Below are positions 1-7,926 of a DNA stretch of 64,000 nucleotides, piece after piece. Position numbers and translations under genes: made by a program. The notes below the pieces were generated by a model. It was not told the origin of the DNA. It saw nothing but the letters and a program-made list of their open reading frames with translations, and ran no database searches. The stretch lies in assembly GCA_934292955.1 (NCBI GenBank), contig CAKQXZ010000002.1, positions 1 through 64,000 on the forward strand, read 5' to 3'. Numbering within the stretch: position 1 is the first letter of the stretch; each line of letters starts with the position of its first letter. Source of the stretch: an uncultured Clostridia bacterium (GTDB lineage Bacteria; Bacillota_A; Clostridia; Christensenellales; Borkfalkiaceae).

Positions 1-1
1 C

Positions 2-77
2 GGACCATTAGCTCAGTTGGTAGAGCACCTGACTCTTAATCAGGGTGTCCGGGGTTCGAGCCCCCGATGGTCCACCA
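2..77 (+). tRNA. tRNA-Lys (anticodon CTT)
   Basis: A full cloverleaf is readable. The 7-bp acceptor stem GGACCAT pairs with ATGGTCC. The D-arm is GCTCAGTTGGTAGAGC, the anticodon stem CCTGA/TCAGG encloses the loop CTCTTAA, and the T-arm GGGTTCGAGCCCC is normal. The anticodon CTT reads the AAG lysine codon. The discriminator A and the CCA end (75-77) are encoded in the DNA. A hairpin terminator follows. tRNA genes are frequent integration sites, and the AT-rich cassette next to it fits that, but no second copy of the tRNA 3' end was found in the window. Confidence 0.96.
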
Positions 78-86
78 GACGAAAAT

Positions 87-140
87 AATCCGAACCGGTC
101 TTTAGTAGTTACAAGAGATTGGTTCGGATTTATTCTTTTT
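87..140 (+). terminator. Terminator after tRNA-Lys
   Basis: The 10-bp inverted repeat AATCCGAACC (87-96) / GGTTCGGATT (121-130) has a 24-nt loop and is followed by a T-rich tract. It sits 10 nt after the CCA end and would end the tRNA transcript. The loop is long for an intrinsic terminator. Confidence 0.7.
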
Positions 141-250
141 ATCGAAAATTTGTAAGGCGGCAAGTTTGCTCACTTTCGACTTTGCGCCGCCCTATTTAAC
201 TTCATCTTCAAACATTAAACAAGAGTTTATCAATAGTCTTTCCGCCAGAT

Positions 251-646
251 TCAGCAAAAAGAAATATAAAAATTAACGTCTAAATCATTTAAGATTTTCA
301 TTTGCTTTGAGTTCAAGCATATATCGGTCTTATCACCGGAATATATAATCAAATCTATCCGGCATTCATAATACGGAATAATCGTTCTTAAAATCGGTAA
401 ATGCTTTTTAAGCACTAAAAGATTTTTTGTAAGAAACGTTTCAGGTTTTGAACAGTCGATCGCTTCGTCGGAATATACCCATCTGTTTGTGTTTTGAGCG
501 ATGAATATTCTTTTAGCGCCTAATTCCTTTTCGATAGGAATATCTTTATAATAAACGCTACTATCTAAAGGAATTTTTTCTTTTAATTCGGCAATATTCA
601 ATTTATCCCCTGCAATAGTAAATCGAAAAAATTTTGACGTTTTCAT
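251..646 (-). CDS. DUF4279-like small protein, possible immunity protein
   Basis: A 131-residue soluble protein. The pattern near the N-terminus (FRFTIAGDKL), a central NRWVYS, a late IDLIIYSG and the ending LNSKQMKILNDLDVNFYISF follow the layout of the DUF4279 family, whose biochemical role is unknown. Some members sit next to polymorphic toxins and are thought to be immunity proteins; that is inference here, since no toxin is visible. The start codon overlaps the stop of the upstream gene by 4 nt (ATGA), so translation is probably coupled. Base composition is visibly more AT-rich than in the rest of the window, suggesting acquisition. Confidence 0.6.
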   Translation of the reverse strand: MKTSKFFRFTIAGDKLNIAELKEKIPLDSSVYYKDIPIEKELGAKRIFIAQNTNRWVYSDEAIDCSKPETFLTKNLLVLKKHLPILRTIIPYYECRIDLIIYSGDKTDICLNSKQMKILNDLDVNFYISFC

Positions 647-1050
647 TTATTTATTCCATTGTTAATTAAAACGTATTTTTGCGAATAACTCCCAGATGTT
701 TCTTCTTTTATTAAGGCAAAATGTTCTCCGTCAGTGATAACCATTTGCAAATAATCATTAAAGAAAAATTTAATAGCTTCTTGCAAACTTATAATTTTAT
801 TGTCAAGAGTTTCGTTTCCTGAAATTATACAAACCATAGTTCGTAACGAAATATTATAATCCTGCAATGCTTTCACTATATCATCTATTCGTAAATGTTC
901 TCCAGATAAAAGAATTTTCTTTGAATTAAGTAGGACTTTTACATCGTGGGAAAATCGATCTATTGCACGACTTCTTTTCTTTTGAAACTCAAATAAAATC
1001 CGCTCTTGCTTTTGTCTTATTAAAAAATTATTCACAAATTTAGTTTCCAT
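643..1050 (-). CDS. Hypothetical protein, AT-rich tRNA-adjacent cassette
   Basis: A 135-residue protein I do not recognise. It is mostly soluble. The N-terminal third is basic and probably helical (RQKQERILFEFQKKRSRAIDRF), and the rest looks alpha/beta. It overlaps the DUF4279-like gene by 4 nt at its end and the upstream membrane-protein gene by 19 nt at its start, so the three form a tight operon. A weak GAG-type ribosome binding site lies before the ATG. Codon use is AT-rich. It could belong to an immunity or defence cassette, but nothing in the sequence names a function. Confidence 0.55.
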   Translation of the reverse strand: METKFVNNFLIRQKQERILFEFQKKRSRAIDRFSHDVKVLLNSKKILLSGEHLRIDDIVKALQDYNISLRTMVCIISGNETLDNKIISLQEAIKFFFNDYLQMVITDGEHFALIKEETSGSYSQKYVLINNGINK

Positions 1051-1430
1051 ACAATTCTCACATTAAAAATTACGCCTGCTAAAACCAAAGTTATCCATTT
1101 TGCCGCAAGATCAGATACAAACAGACACACTGCAAAACAAGCAACGGCGCTTATTAAAGTAAAGTATGATATGATAAGAAAAATAATTGATACATAAGAA
1201 ATAAAATCATCCGCCTTCCGCATCCAAAGCAGTTTTTTCCATTTAGGATTATGGATTATTACGCCTTTATTGAAACGTTCACTCATATTCCGCGTCGTGA
1301 ATAAATTACAATAAATACATAATATGCAGATTATGTAAAGCAAGTGTATTAACTTAAGCTCCAAAACCACGCTTTCCTTAATAAAAATATTTGTAAGCAA
1401 ACTATAAACTTTGTTTGCGAAAGCTGCCAT
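1032..1430 (-). CDS. Small membrane protein, AT-rich cassette
   Basis: A 132-residue protein with one hydrophobic segment near the N-terminus (ELKLIHLLYIICILCIYC) and two or three more in the C-terminal half, separated by a basic loop (NPKWKKLLWMRKADD). No family is recognised. It is the second gene of the four-gene minus-strand cassette, overlapping the next gene by 19 nt and lying 20 nt after the one before. No clear Shine-Dalgarno sequence precedes the ATG, so translation may be coupled. Confidence 0.5.
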   Translation of the reverse strand: MAAFANKVYSLLTNIFIKESVVLELKLIHLLYIICILCIYCNLFTTRNMSERFNKGVIIHNPKWKKLLWMRKADDFISYVSIIFLIISYFTLISAVACFAVCLFVSDLAAKWITLVLAGVIFNVRIVWKLNL

Positions 1431-1450
1431 AATATAAAACGACTTACAGA

Positions 1451-1891
1451 TTACTCTTTAGCAAATTTCTTATAATACTTTTTAAGAACCCGATGCGCCT
1501 TATAATACTCCGACGGTTTTACCATAAACGCGCCCCACTCCTTATCTAAGCAGTGAATTTTATCTTTCCAGATGTTGTACATCCAACTAAAAAAATCTAT
1601 ATACGTTTCAAAATCGAAACAAACCCTATTCCCGAGTGAAACAATAAAAAAGGGACTCTCTTTTATCTCGCTCAAAACGTTATAAATTATCTCCGTCGCA
1701 GGAAAAAAATTGATTAGCGTGCCTTCAATACAAAAATAATCGTTTTCGCAAGAATAATCGAAACATTGATTATAACTTTTCAACAGTTCTTCTATACTTT
1801 CTGTTAAGCGACGTTCTATTTTTATGTAAAAACTTTCTACACCCATAAATAATTCAATATCCTTCGATAACCATCGACATTCACGCCACAT
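1451..1891 (-). CDS. Hypothetical protein, first gene of AT-rich cassette
   Basis: About 146 residues from the ATG at 1891; an in-frame TTG lies at 1909 and another ATG at 1846, and none has a convincing ribosome binding site. The protein is soluble, acidic and aromatic-rich, with a segment FDFETYIDFFSWMYNIWK and a basic C-terminal tail (RVLKKYYKKFAKE). It is not recognised. Size, composition and gene order resemble immunity-protein arrays of polymorphic toxin loci, but this is inference only. Confidence 0.5.
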   Translation of the reverse strand: MWRECRWLSKDIELFMGVESFYIKIERRLTESIEELLKSYNQCFDYSCENDYFCIEGTLINFFPATEIIYNVLSEIKESPFFIVSLGNRVCFDFETYIDFFSWMYNIWKDKIHCLDKEWGAFMVKPSEYYKAHRVLKKYYKKFAKE

Positions 1892-1942
1892 ATAGTTTAA
1901 CAGAAACAACAGTTTTTTGCAAGCACAACCGTTAAAAATGTT

Positions 1943-1963
1943 GGCTATAAGTTGTTTATCAGC
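1943..1963 (+). repeat. Dispersed 21-nt repeat, divergent copy
   Basis: Reads GGCTATAAGT then TGTTTATCAGC. It is a variant of the family with core CTATAAGTCGATTATCGG, in the 3' region of the spo0A-like gene. It shares the GTTGTTT variant with the copy at 47701. Confidence 0.5.
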
Positions 1964-2017
1964 TATAGCACGCCGAATTTTACAAGCTAAGCTATTCTAC
2001 TATTTAATCGCATAAGT

Positions 2018-2057
2018 AAAAAACGTGGTGCCGTTAAAGGTTCCACGCTTTTTTGTT
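2018..2057 (-). terminator. Bidirectional terminator after spo0A-like gene
   Basis: The stem CGTGG (2024-2028) / CCACG (2043-2047) is flanked by an A-run on the left and a T-run on the right, so it can act on either strand. It lies 80 nt past the stop of the spo0A-like gene. A near-identical hairpin occurs at 3475-3512. Confidence 0.7.
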
Positions 2058-2136
2058 TTGATTTTTTATGATACAGTAATAATTATTTGCTGAAGCATTT
2101 TGTTGATATGATTTTTGTTGTTGCGGCAAACCTTTA

Positions 2137-2964
2137 TCAGTAAAGTATATAGTTTTGCAACATAAGCCTGTCGGCGATCAGCGCCATAAACTCGGAATTG
2201 GTCGGCTTTTCGTTAGCCGTGAATGCTTCTACACCCAACATTTCGTTAAACACAGACATCCTTCCCCTGCTCCATGCTACTTCTATTGCGTGACGTATAG
2301 CGCGTTCAACCTTGCTTGCCGTCGTGTCGTACTTTTTGCCTATTCTCGGATATAATTCCTTTGTTACCGCATTTATCAAGCCCAGTTCTTTTATCAGCAT
2401 TATAATTGCACTTCGAAGATAGTTGAATCCTTTGATATGCGGCGATATCCCCAAACCTACAAACAACCTGCCTATTACAAGATCAAGTTCTTTTTCATTC
2501 TCGAAATTAGCATTTTCTTTTGCAAGGTCGTTATCTCTGTCTTTCTCCGTCCCCTTATCGGAATCTACTGCATAGATAACTTTACTGCGCAGTGAATAAC
2601 TGTCGTTGTGTTTTGAAAGACTTTCTTTAAGAGCAACAAAGTTAATCGGTCTTTCTACAAAAAGACTTGCTCCCGTTCTTAGTATTAGCGAAATCAATTC
2701 GGGAGACCTTACTCTATCCGCTACAATACACTTAGTCTTTTCGGATAGTTCTTTCACCTTTTTAACAACGCCGATACCGTCGACTTTCTCACCCGGAAGA
2801 ATTAAAGGAGTAATTACATAATCGGGTTTTACTCTTTCAATCTCCGCTAATCCCCTTGAGTAGTCTGAAGTAGACATAACTACGTCGAAACTACCAGACA
2901 ATCCTTCTTTACATCGATCGGAATCGTCTTCACTGCCTTGCAAAACAATAACTGTTGCTGACAT
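2137..2964 (-). CDS. Spo0A-family transcription factor with degenerate receiver
   Basis: 275 residues. The C-terminal half is a clear Spo0A DNA-binding domain: SPHIKGFNYLRSAI, then TTASKVERAIRHAIEVAW, almost identical to the Spo0A recognition region, then KPTNSEFMALIADRL. The N-terminal 115 residues have receiver length and spacing but not the chemistry. By alignment to B. subtilis Spo0A the phospho-acceptor Asp is Pro53 (PDYVITPLILP), the acidic pair is Gln-Gly, the switch Thr is Ala and the conserved Lys is Arg. It should therefore bind 0A-box-like DNA but not be activated by phosphorelay. Whether a normal Spo0A exists elsewhere cannot be seen. A stop codon directly before the ATG fixes the start; the GGAG lies about 14 nt away, a poor spacing. 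Confidence 0.85.
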   Translation of the reverse strand: MSATVIVLQGSEDDSDRCKEGLSGSFDVVMSTSDYSRGLAEIERVKPDYVITPLILPGEKVDGIGVVKKVKELSEKTKCIVADRVRSPELISLILRTGASLFVERPINFVALKESLSKHNDSYSLRSKVIYAVDSDKGTEKDRDNDLAKENANFENEKELDLVIGRLFVGLGISPHIKGFNYLRSAIIMLIKELGLINAVTKELYPRIGKKYDTTASKVERAIRHAIEVAWSRGRMSVFNEMLGVEAFTANEKPTNSEFMALIADRLMLQNYILY

Positions 2965-3147
2965 AATTTACCATCAATCTCCTTTTTTAACAAATATTCG
3001 AAAACATTATATCACATATTATCAAAAAAGAAAACAATATCCTACAAAAAAATATATATTTCTCAAACTTTTTTCCGATATATTTGTCGCTCAATACCAT
3101 ACTTTTTGCCGCAATATGTAGATTTGTGTAACAATTTGTCGTAATAT

Positions 3148-3276
3148 GTCGAAAACGAAGTCCAACCCCACTACGAAAAAACTGCTTATGCAGAAACATT
3201 GGAAATTCTGCAAAGTAGGAAAGACGCAAAATTTCACGGCTTGGACTACAGAATTGAAGATAAGTATAAGATTTAA
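3148..3276 (+). pseudogene. Possible C-terminal remnant of a gene
   Basis: An open stretch from just after an in-frame TAA (3142) to a TAA at 3274-3276 encodes 42 residues of protein-like composition, including HYEKTAYAETLEILQSRKD and ending RIEDKYKI. It has no start codon or ribosome binding site. I read it as the decayed tail of a lost gene; the family is not recognised and chance is possible. Confidence 0.3.
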
Positions 3277-3474
3277 GCCCCTTATATTAGCGTAAAACTT
3301 TTAATATTGGTGCAAGATATTTTTACTTTGCCGCATACACATTTACATCGCCGCCCCATTTTCTTTAACAAATGGCGGCATGGTATAAGATTGACTTTTT
3401 TACCAATAGATATCAGCGAAACAACTTCAAAAACTTGCGATTGCAACCAGCAGATTATATAAGATTTCCATAAG

Positions 3475-3512
3475 CAAAAAACGTGGTTCCTTTAACGGCT
3501 CCACGCTTTTTT
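3475..3512 (-). terminator. Bidirectional terminator after fmdB-like gene
   Basis: The stem CGTGG (3482-3486) / CCACG (3501-3505) has A- and T-runs on the outer sides. It is a near-copy of the hairpin at 2018-2057, including the preceding CATAAG. Confidence 0.7.
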
Positions 3513-3526
3513 ATTCTGAAATATCA

Positions 3527-3547
3527 GCCTATAGGTCGATTATCGGC
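3527..3547 (+). repeat. Dispersed 21-nt repeat
   Basis: Reads GCCTATAGGT then CGATTATCGGC, ending 4 nt from the stop codon of the FmdB-like gene. In the sense of that minus-strand transcript it reads GCCGATAATCG... Confidence 0.8.
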
Positions 3548-3551
3548 TGTT

Positions 3552-3749
3552 TTATTTACAGCCGCTGCAGTGCTTGCAGTCGCCCGTGCAACCGCACGAC
3601 TTTTTGCCTGTTGACGAATAAATTTTACCGCTGTAAACGCGTTCCATCGGCTTGCCGCAAACGGGGCATTTTACAATCTGGTCAAAACTTTTAACAAACT
3701 CTTCTATTTCTTTGTTACAATCGGAGCATTTATACTCGAATAAAGGCAT
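3552..3749 (-). CDS. FmdB-family zinc ribbon protein
   Basis: 65 residues. The start MPLFEYKCSDCNKEIEEF and the second pair VKCPVCGKPMERV form the CxxC...CxxC zinc ribbon of the FmdB/CxxC_CXXC_SSSS regulatory-protein family. A Cys-rich tail (CGCTGDCKHCSGC) may bind further metal. The exact role in bacteria is unclear; a small DNA- or protein-binding factor is likely. An AAGGA site 9 nt before the ATG supports the start. It is monocistronic between a terminator and the M23 gene. Confidence 0.85.
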   Translation of the reverse strand: MPLFEYKCSDCNKEIEEFVKSFDQIVKCPVCGKPMERVYSGKIYSSTGKKSCGCTGDCKHCSGCK

Positions 3750-3926
3750 AACGTTATTTCCTTGAGGGCTTAAACTTCCCCGCTTTTTTGTATAATTATA
3801 CCCAAATGCCCGGCATAAATCAACCGCAAAGAGCGCAAAAAGACAATTTTAATTTTTTGCGCCCTTGCAATTAGCATTTTCGCATTTTTGCCGAAAGGAT
3901 AACCCCGTACGACAGAATATTTGTAT

Positions 3927-4622
3927 TTATTTATCCTGCACGGCAAGATATTTATAAGGCGATATCTTTTTGCCGTTTTCATGCACTTCGAAATGCAGGT
4001 GCGGACCGTCTTTATATTCCTGCTTGTTGTTGTCGGACACGGTGCCTATCGTCTGCCCCTGTTCAACCTTTGCGCCCGCTACCATAGATTCGTCGGCTTC
4101 GATAGAATTGTAGACCGTTTTCAGATTATTGCCGTGCGAAATTATTATTGTAGTTCCGGTAAGATAAGACGTTTCTACGCTTTCTACCACACCCGCGTAA
4201 ACCGCCTTTACCGCAGCGCCCTTTTCGGCGGCAAAATCGATTGCCATATGCCCCGTATACACGTTGAGCGTCTTGTTGAACACCACCGAAGTCGCCGTAT
4301 ATTCGGTAAGAACGGTCGCGCCGTCAACAGGCATAACGAAAGAGATTTTTACGGTAGGCTTGGTGTCTTCGTCGCCGGTACTGCCCTTTCCGTCGTCGGG
4401 ATCGGTAGGTTTATCGTCGGGCTTTCCCGAATCGATATTGGACGAATCGTCATCGGGTTTTTTAACGACGTCGCCCGAATTCTGAATAGTGCCGATTGTT
4501 CCGTTGTTGTCGGTCAGAACGAGAGCAACCGTAACCGCTATAGCGGCAAGAAGTATGAACGCTATAACGAAGTAGTAAATATTCTTAATGAAAAAAGACT
4601 GTTTTTTACCTTTTGATTCCAT
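3927..4622 (-). CDS. M23 metallopeptidase, SpoIIQ-like
   Basis: 231 residues. One membrane segment (about residues 14-36) is followed by a low-complexity D/K/P-rich linker (about 50-85) and a LytM/peptidase M23 domain. Zinc-site motifs are visible: GHMAIDF (HxxxD) and the C-terminal PHLHFEV. This single-pass plus LytM design is that of SpoIIQ, which links mother cell and forespore during engulfment; a general cell-wall endopeptidase is the alternative. AGGAGG lies 6 nt before the ATG. It lies downstream of the 172-residue anchored protein on the same strand, 147 nt apart. Confidence 0.8.
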   Translation of the reverse strand: MESKGKKQSFFIKNIYYFVIAFILLAAIAVTVALVLTDNNGTIGTIQNSGDVVKKPDDDSSNIDSGKPDDKPTDPDDGKGSTGDEDTKPTVKISFVMPVDGATVLTEYTATSVVFNKTLNVYTGHMAIDFAAEKGAAVKAVYAGVVESVETSYLTGTTIIISHGNNLKTVYNSIEADESMVAGAKVEQGQTIGTVSDNNKQEYKDGPHLHFEVHENGKKISPYKYLAVQDK

Positions 4623-4769
4623 ATTGAACCTCCTATGTACCGCGAATTATTGACGGAAAAATTGTTTTTTATACCGCTTATCTTAAATTAAATCAAAAAT
4701 TCGCAATTTTTTATTGCTGCCACAGCATATATTAGCATTCAATACCCAGCATATAACGCAATTACCAGC

Positions 4770-5288
4770 TCAATATCCGCAATAAATAAACGGGCAACCT
4801 ATACTTATTCCGTTATCGGTATACGCAACGTGCAGATTAACTTTCACCGCGTCGCAGAAAAACGCTTTTTCGTCGGACGTATATATAATCTGATAAAACG
4901 GCAGTTTGTCGGAGTAATAATAAACGTTTTCGACAACCCCCGCTTCGGTTTCCGCCCGTTCGCGCATTACTTCTTTTAAGCAAAGTTGCGTTTTTAACTG
5001 TTCTATATAAGGCAGAACTTTTTCATAGTCTTTTGAATTTTCAGATATAAACGTGCTTTTCGCCTTATAAAAAAGAAAGATATCGTCGGGGTAAACGTCA
5101 TCTTCGAAAAGAAAGGTCGCATTGCTCGAACGACTTCCGAACGCATACGCCGTCTTGCCGTAAACAAAATCAGGATAGACGTTGTTCGTAAACAGATATG
5201 CCGTTACAAGCAGCACAAAAACGGCTATAAGCATTACCGAAAAAATTATATTTTTTGTTTTAAGTTCGCCGTATTTTTTAAGATTCAT
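4770..5288 (-). CDS. Hypothetical membrane-anchored protein
   Basis: 172 residues: a basic N-terminus, one hydrophobic helix (about residues 14-33, IIFSVMLIAVFVLLVTAYLF) and an extracytoplasmic domain rich in Tyr and Phe. I do not recognise a family. GGGGGAG lies 4 nt before the ATG. It is upstream of the SpoIIQ-like gene on the same strand and may be co-transcribed, so a cell-envelope or sporulation role is possible but unproven. Confidence 0.6.
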   Translation of the reverse strand: MNLKKYGELKTKNIIFSVMLIAVFVLLVTAYLFTNNVYPDFVYGKTAYAFGSRSSNATFLFEDDVYPDDIFLFYKAKSTFISENSKDYEKVLPYIEQLKTQLCLKEVMRERAETEAGVVENVYYYSDKLPFYQIIYTSDEKAFFCDAVKVNLHVAYTDNGISIGCPFIYCGY

Positions 5289-5519
5289 CGCGCTCCCCCG
5301 TCAGGTAAATCGATTATGCCCAACGGCAAATAAAAATATACATTGCAATATTTGAATTACGCCGAAAAACATTTGCAACTCGCCCGCGCGATAAATATAA
5401 TTATATCGTCTTATAAAGATATTAAACGGCGCGCATGCGGCAAAACAAAACGCCTACGCAACCCGCCGCTCATAAATAACTTATCGACAATAATTTTTTT
5501 ACTTAACGCGATAAACACT

Positions 5520-6884
5520 ATGAAAAAAACAGTAGACATGACCACAGGGTTGCCATTCAAAAAAATACTTCTGTTTTCTATTCCGCTCGCATTCGGGCTG
5601 ATGTTGCAGAACCTTTACTCGCTCGGCGACTCGCTTATCGTTTCGCTCTCCCGCGGGGAAAACGCGGTAACGGGCTTAAACGTCACCGAACCGCTCTCAT
5701 TTTTAATACTCGGGTTCGGCTCGGGCATAGCGGCGGGCTTCGGAATAATATTAAGCCAGTACGTCGGCGCGAAAAACGAAGAAAAAATGCGGCAGAGTTT
5801 TGCCGCTTCAATCTTGCTTACGATAATTATATCGGTTATAATTACCGCCTGCACGGTCGTACTCGCACCCACACTGCTTAAACTTATGAACACCAACGAC
5901 GAATTTTTCGATTATTCGGTGCAGTACATAACTGCGATTTTCGGCGGGTTCGGGTTTATAATGTTTTATAACCTTGCGGCGCAGATATTACGCGCGCTCG
6001 GCGACGGAACCACCCCGCTTATCATTCTCGTCATAGCGGCGACACTCAACCTGTTGCTCGACAGCCTGCTGTTCATAACCGATTTAAGCGTAGCATGGGC
6101 GGGCTGGGCAACAGTTATAAGCCAGGCTATATCAGCCCTTATCGGCTTTATTATCATTCTTAAAAAACACCGCGTTTTGCGCCTTAAAAAAGAAGACTTC
6201 AAATTTTCCGCAAGATTTGCCTGGAAACACCTTGCCGTAGGGCTCCCCATGGGTTTTCAGTTCACTATAACCGCTATCGGCACGATGATTCAGCAACGCG
6301 CGTTCAATTCGCTAAGCGACAGCGGTTACGCCAAAGCGCAATCGACGGGCAGTAAAATAGACAACGTTTTCAACTCTCTGCTTATGGGCGCGTCGAACAC
6401 GATGGCGGTATACACGGGGCAGAATTTCGGGGCTAACGATCTCGGCCGCATAAAAAAAGGCAGCCGCGCATCGCTGCTTGTAGGTTTGATATATTCGCTT
6501 GTGGCATACGTTGCGATCGTTCCGCTGTGCGTGCCTTTCGGGCGTATACTGCTTAAGGGCGCAGACGAAGAAATTTATCAAAGAATATTCAGATACATTC
6601 TTACGCAGTCGAGTTTCTATTATGTACTTTTCATTCTTATGGCGTTTCGTCAGAGTCTGCAAAGTATGGGCTACAGCGCGCTTACTATATTCGGCGGCGT
6701 TACCGAACTTGTAATGCGATTTTTCGCAGCCGTTATTCTTGCCGAAAACTTCGGCTTTGCGGGTGCTTGCTTCTCTAACCCCTGCGCCTGGATGGGGGGC
6801 GCGATATTCTTTGCCGTCAGTTATCTCATCGTAATGAAAAAACTTGAAAAGCGGCATGCAAACGGCGAAATTTTCGTTTCTTAA
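5520..6884 (+). CDS. MATE family efflux transporter
   Basis: 454 residues from the ATG at 5520. Twelve predicted membrane segments in two related halves, the opening GLPFKKILLFSIPLAFGLMLQNLYSLGDSLIV and ILRALGDGTTPL are typical of MATE (NorM/DinF-type) exporters, which expel drugs or metabolites using Na+ or H+ gradients. The reading frame is open for 59 more codons upstream, but that part is basic and unlike the family, and the family sequence begins at MKKTVDMTTG. No good ribosome binding site is visible; ATG 5538 is an alternative. The gene is divergent from the 4770-5288 gene. Confidence 0.9.
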   Translation: MKKTVDMTTGLPFKKILLFSIPLAFGLMLQNLYSLGDSLIVSLSRGENAVTGLNVTEPLSFLILGFGSGIAAGFGIILSQYVGAKNEEKMRQSFAASILLTIIISVIITACTVVLAPTLLKLMNTNDEFFDYSVQYITAIFGGFGFIMFYNLAAQILRALGDGTTPLIILVIAATLNLLLDSLLFITDLSVAWAGWATVISQAISALIGFIIILKKHRVLRLKKEDFKFSARFAWKHLAVGLPMGFQFTITAIGTMIQQRAFNSLSDSGYAKAQSTGSKIDNVFNSLLMGASNTMAVYTGQNFGANDLGRIKKGSRASLLVGLIYSLVAYVAIVPLCVPFGRILLKGADEEIYQRIFRYILTQSSFYYVLFILMAFRQSLQSMGYSALTIFGGVTELVMRFFAAVILAENFGFAGACFSNPCAWMGGAIFFAVSYLIVMKKLEKRHANGEIFVS

Positions 6885-6946
6885 AACTTTTCGACAGAAT
6901 ATAAAAATTAAAATCGGCGTAATTACCCCGCCATTAAAGGAGCAAT

Positions 6947-7744
6947 ATGAAAAAATTTACCGAAAATCCTATAAAAAACATTAAAACAGACGGCGGAATG
7001 ACCGCGATTTTCAGAACAATCGGCTTTATAGGCGACAGTTTATCGTCGGGCGAACACGAAGGCACTGACGAAAACGGCAACAAAACATATCACGATTATT
7101 ACGAATATTCGTGGGGGCAGTTTATAGCGCGCAAATGCGGGCTTAAGGGCTACAATTTTTCACGCGGGGGGCTGACGGCCAAAACGTTCAACGACTACGT
7201 GGGTTATAATCACGTTTACACAAGAGAAAATCAATGTCAGGCGTACACAATCGCGCTCGGCGTTAACGATTTGAACCCCGCGAACGATAAACACTACTCG
7301 CTGGGCTTCGGCAGTATTTCAGACGTGGATTTCGATAACCCCGATAACAACAAAGACTCGCTTGTCGGCTGGTACGTCCGCATTATTCAGTATATCAGGC
7401 GTTTACAACCAAAGGCAAGAATTTTCGTAATCACGCCCCCGACCGAAAGCCCGGAATCTGCCGACATGAAAAGCAGGTACGACCGTCTTACCGATTTTTT
7501 AAGATCGCTGCCCGACTATTTTGAATTTTTATACGTTATAGATTTAAGAAAGTACGCGCCCGTTTACGACGAAGAGTTCCGCAACAAATATTATCTCGGC
7601 GGACACTTAAGCGCGGCTGGCTATAAATTCACCGCCGATATGATTTCTACTTATATAGACGCCATTATCGAAAATAACCCCGAAGATTTTAGACAGGTCG
7701 CGTTTATCGGCAAAGAATTCCACAACGCTACCGCAAAGTGGTAA
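6947..7744 (+). CDS. SGNH/GDSL hydrolase
   Basis: 265 residues. Block I is IGFIGDSLSSGEHEG (Ser near residue 29), followed by a Gly block (FSRGGLTA), block III GVND (near 103) and block V GGHLSAAGY (His near 219). All catalytic positions of the SGNH fold are present. There is no signal peptide, so it is probably a cytoplasmic esterase, perhaps removing acetyl groups from imported oligosaccharides; the substrate is not readable. AAAGGAG precedes the ATG. It lies 62 nt after the MATE gene and before a strong terminator. Confidence 0.88.
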   Translation: MKKFTENPIKNIKTDGGMTAIFRTIGFIGDSLSSGEHEGTDENGNKTYHDYYEYSWGQFIARKCGLKGYNFSRGGLTAKTFNDYVGYNHVYTRENQCQAYTIALGVNDLNPANDKHYSLGFGSISDVDFDNPDNNKDSLVGWYVRIIQYIRRLQPKARIFVITPPTESPESADMKSRYDRLTDFLRSLPDYFEFLYVIDLRKYAPVYDEEFRNKYYLGGHLSAAGYKFTADMISTYIDAIIENNPEDFRQVAFIGKEFHNATAKW

Positions 7745-7830
7745 TTTTTGTTTCCGCTCTGTTTGTTAACGTTACGCATTTTGCGCGGCTTATTAAAATA
7801 CTCAGATTACAAAATATTATCCGAAACATC

Positions 7831-7883
7831 AAAAAAGCGACCTATAGACGGACTTTTGTCTGTTTACAGGTCGTTTTGTTTTT
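7831..7883 (+). terminator. Strong bidirectional terminator between convergent genes
   Basis: A 15-position imperfect stem (7839-7853 with 7858-7872, loop TTTT), with an A-run on the left and a T-rich run on the right. It separates the plus-strand SGNH gene from the minus-strand GH43 gene and can serve both. Confidence 0.85.
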
Positions 7884-7926
7884 CAAAGATTCAGTTATTA
7901 CGCGGTTCTGTTTTTATTTATTCTTT

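Larger units (their letters stand above)
2965..3551. other. 587-bp intergenic region, largely degenerate
   Basis: There is no intact gene. The first 150 bp are very AT-rich and probably hold the spo0A-like promoter. The middle contains a plus-strand coding remnant (3148-3276). The end holds a bidirectional terminator and a copy of the 21-nt repeat. Confidence 0.6.

Noticed and set aside
2..77. tRNA-Lys as an attB site with a matching att repeat in the window
   Set aside because: No second copy of the tRNA 3' end and no integrase gene were found within the 64 kb.
2987..3229. Minus-strand 80-codon frame upstream of the spo0A-like gene
   Set aside because: It lies in very AT-rich intergenic DNA with no ribosome binding site and overlaps the more protein-like plus-strand remnant.
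7839..7872. GACCTATAG in the terminator as a 21-nt repeat copy
   Set aside because: Only nine matching bases, explained by the terminator stem itself.
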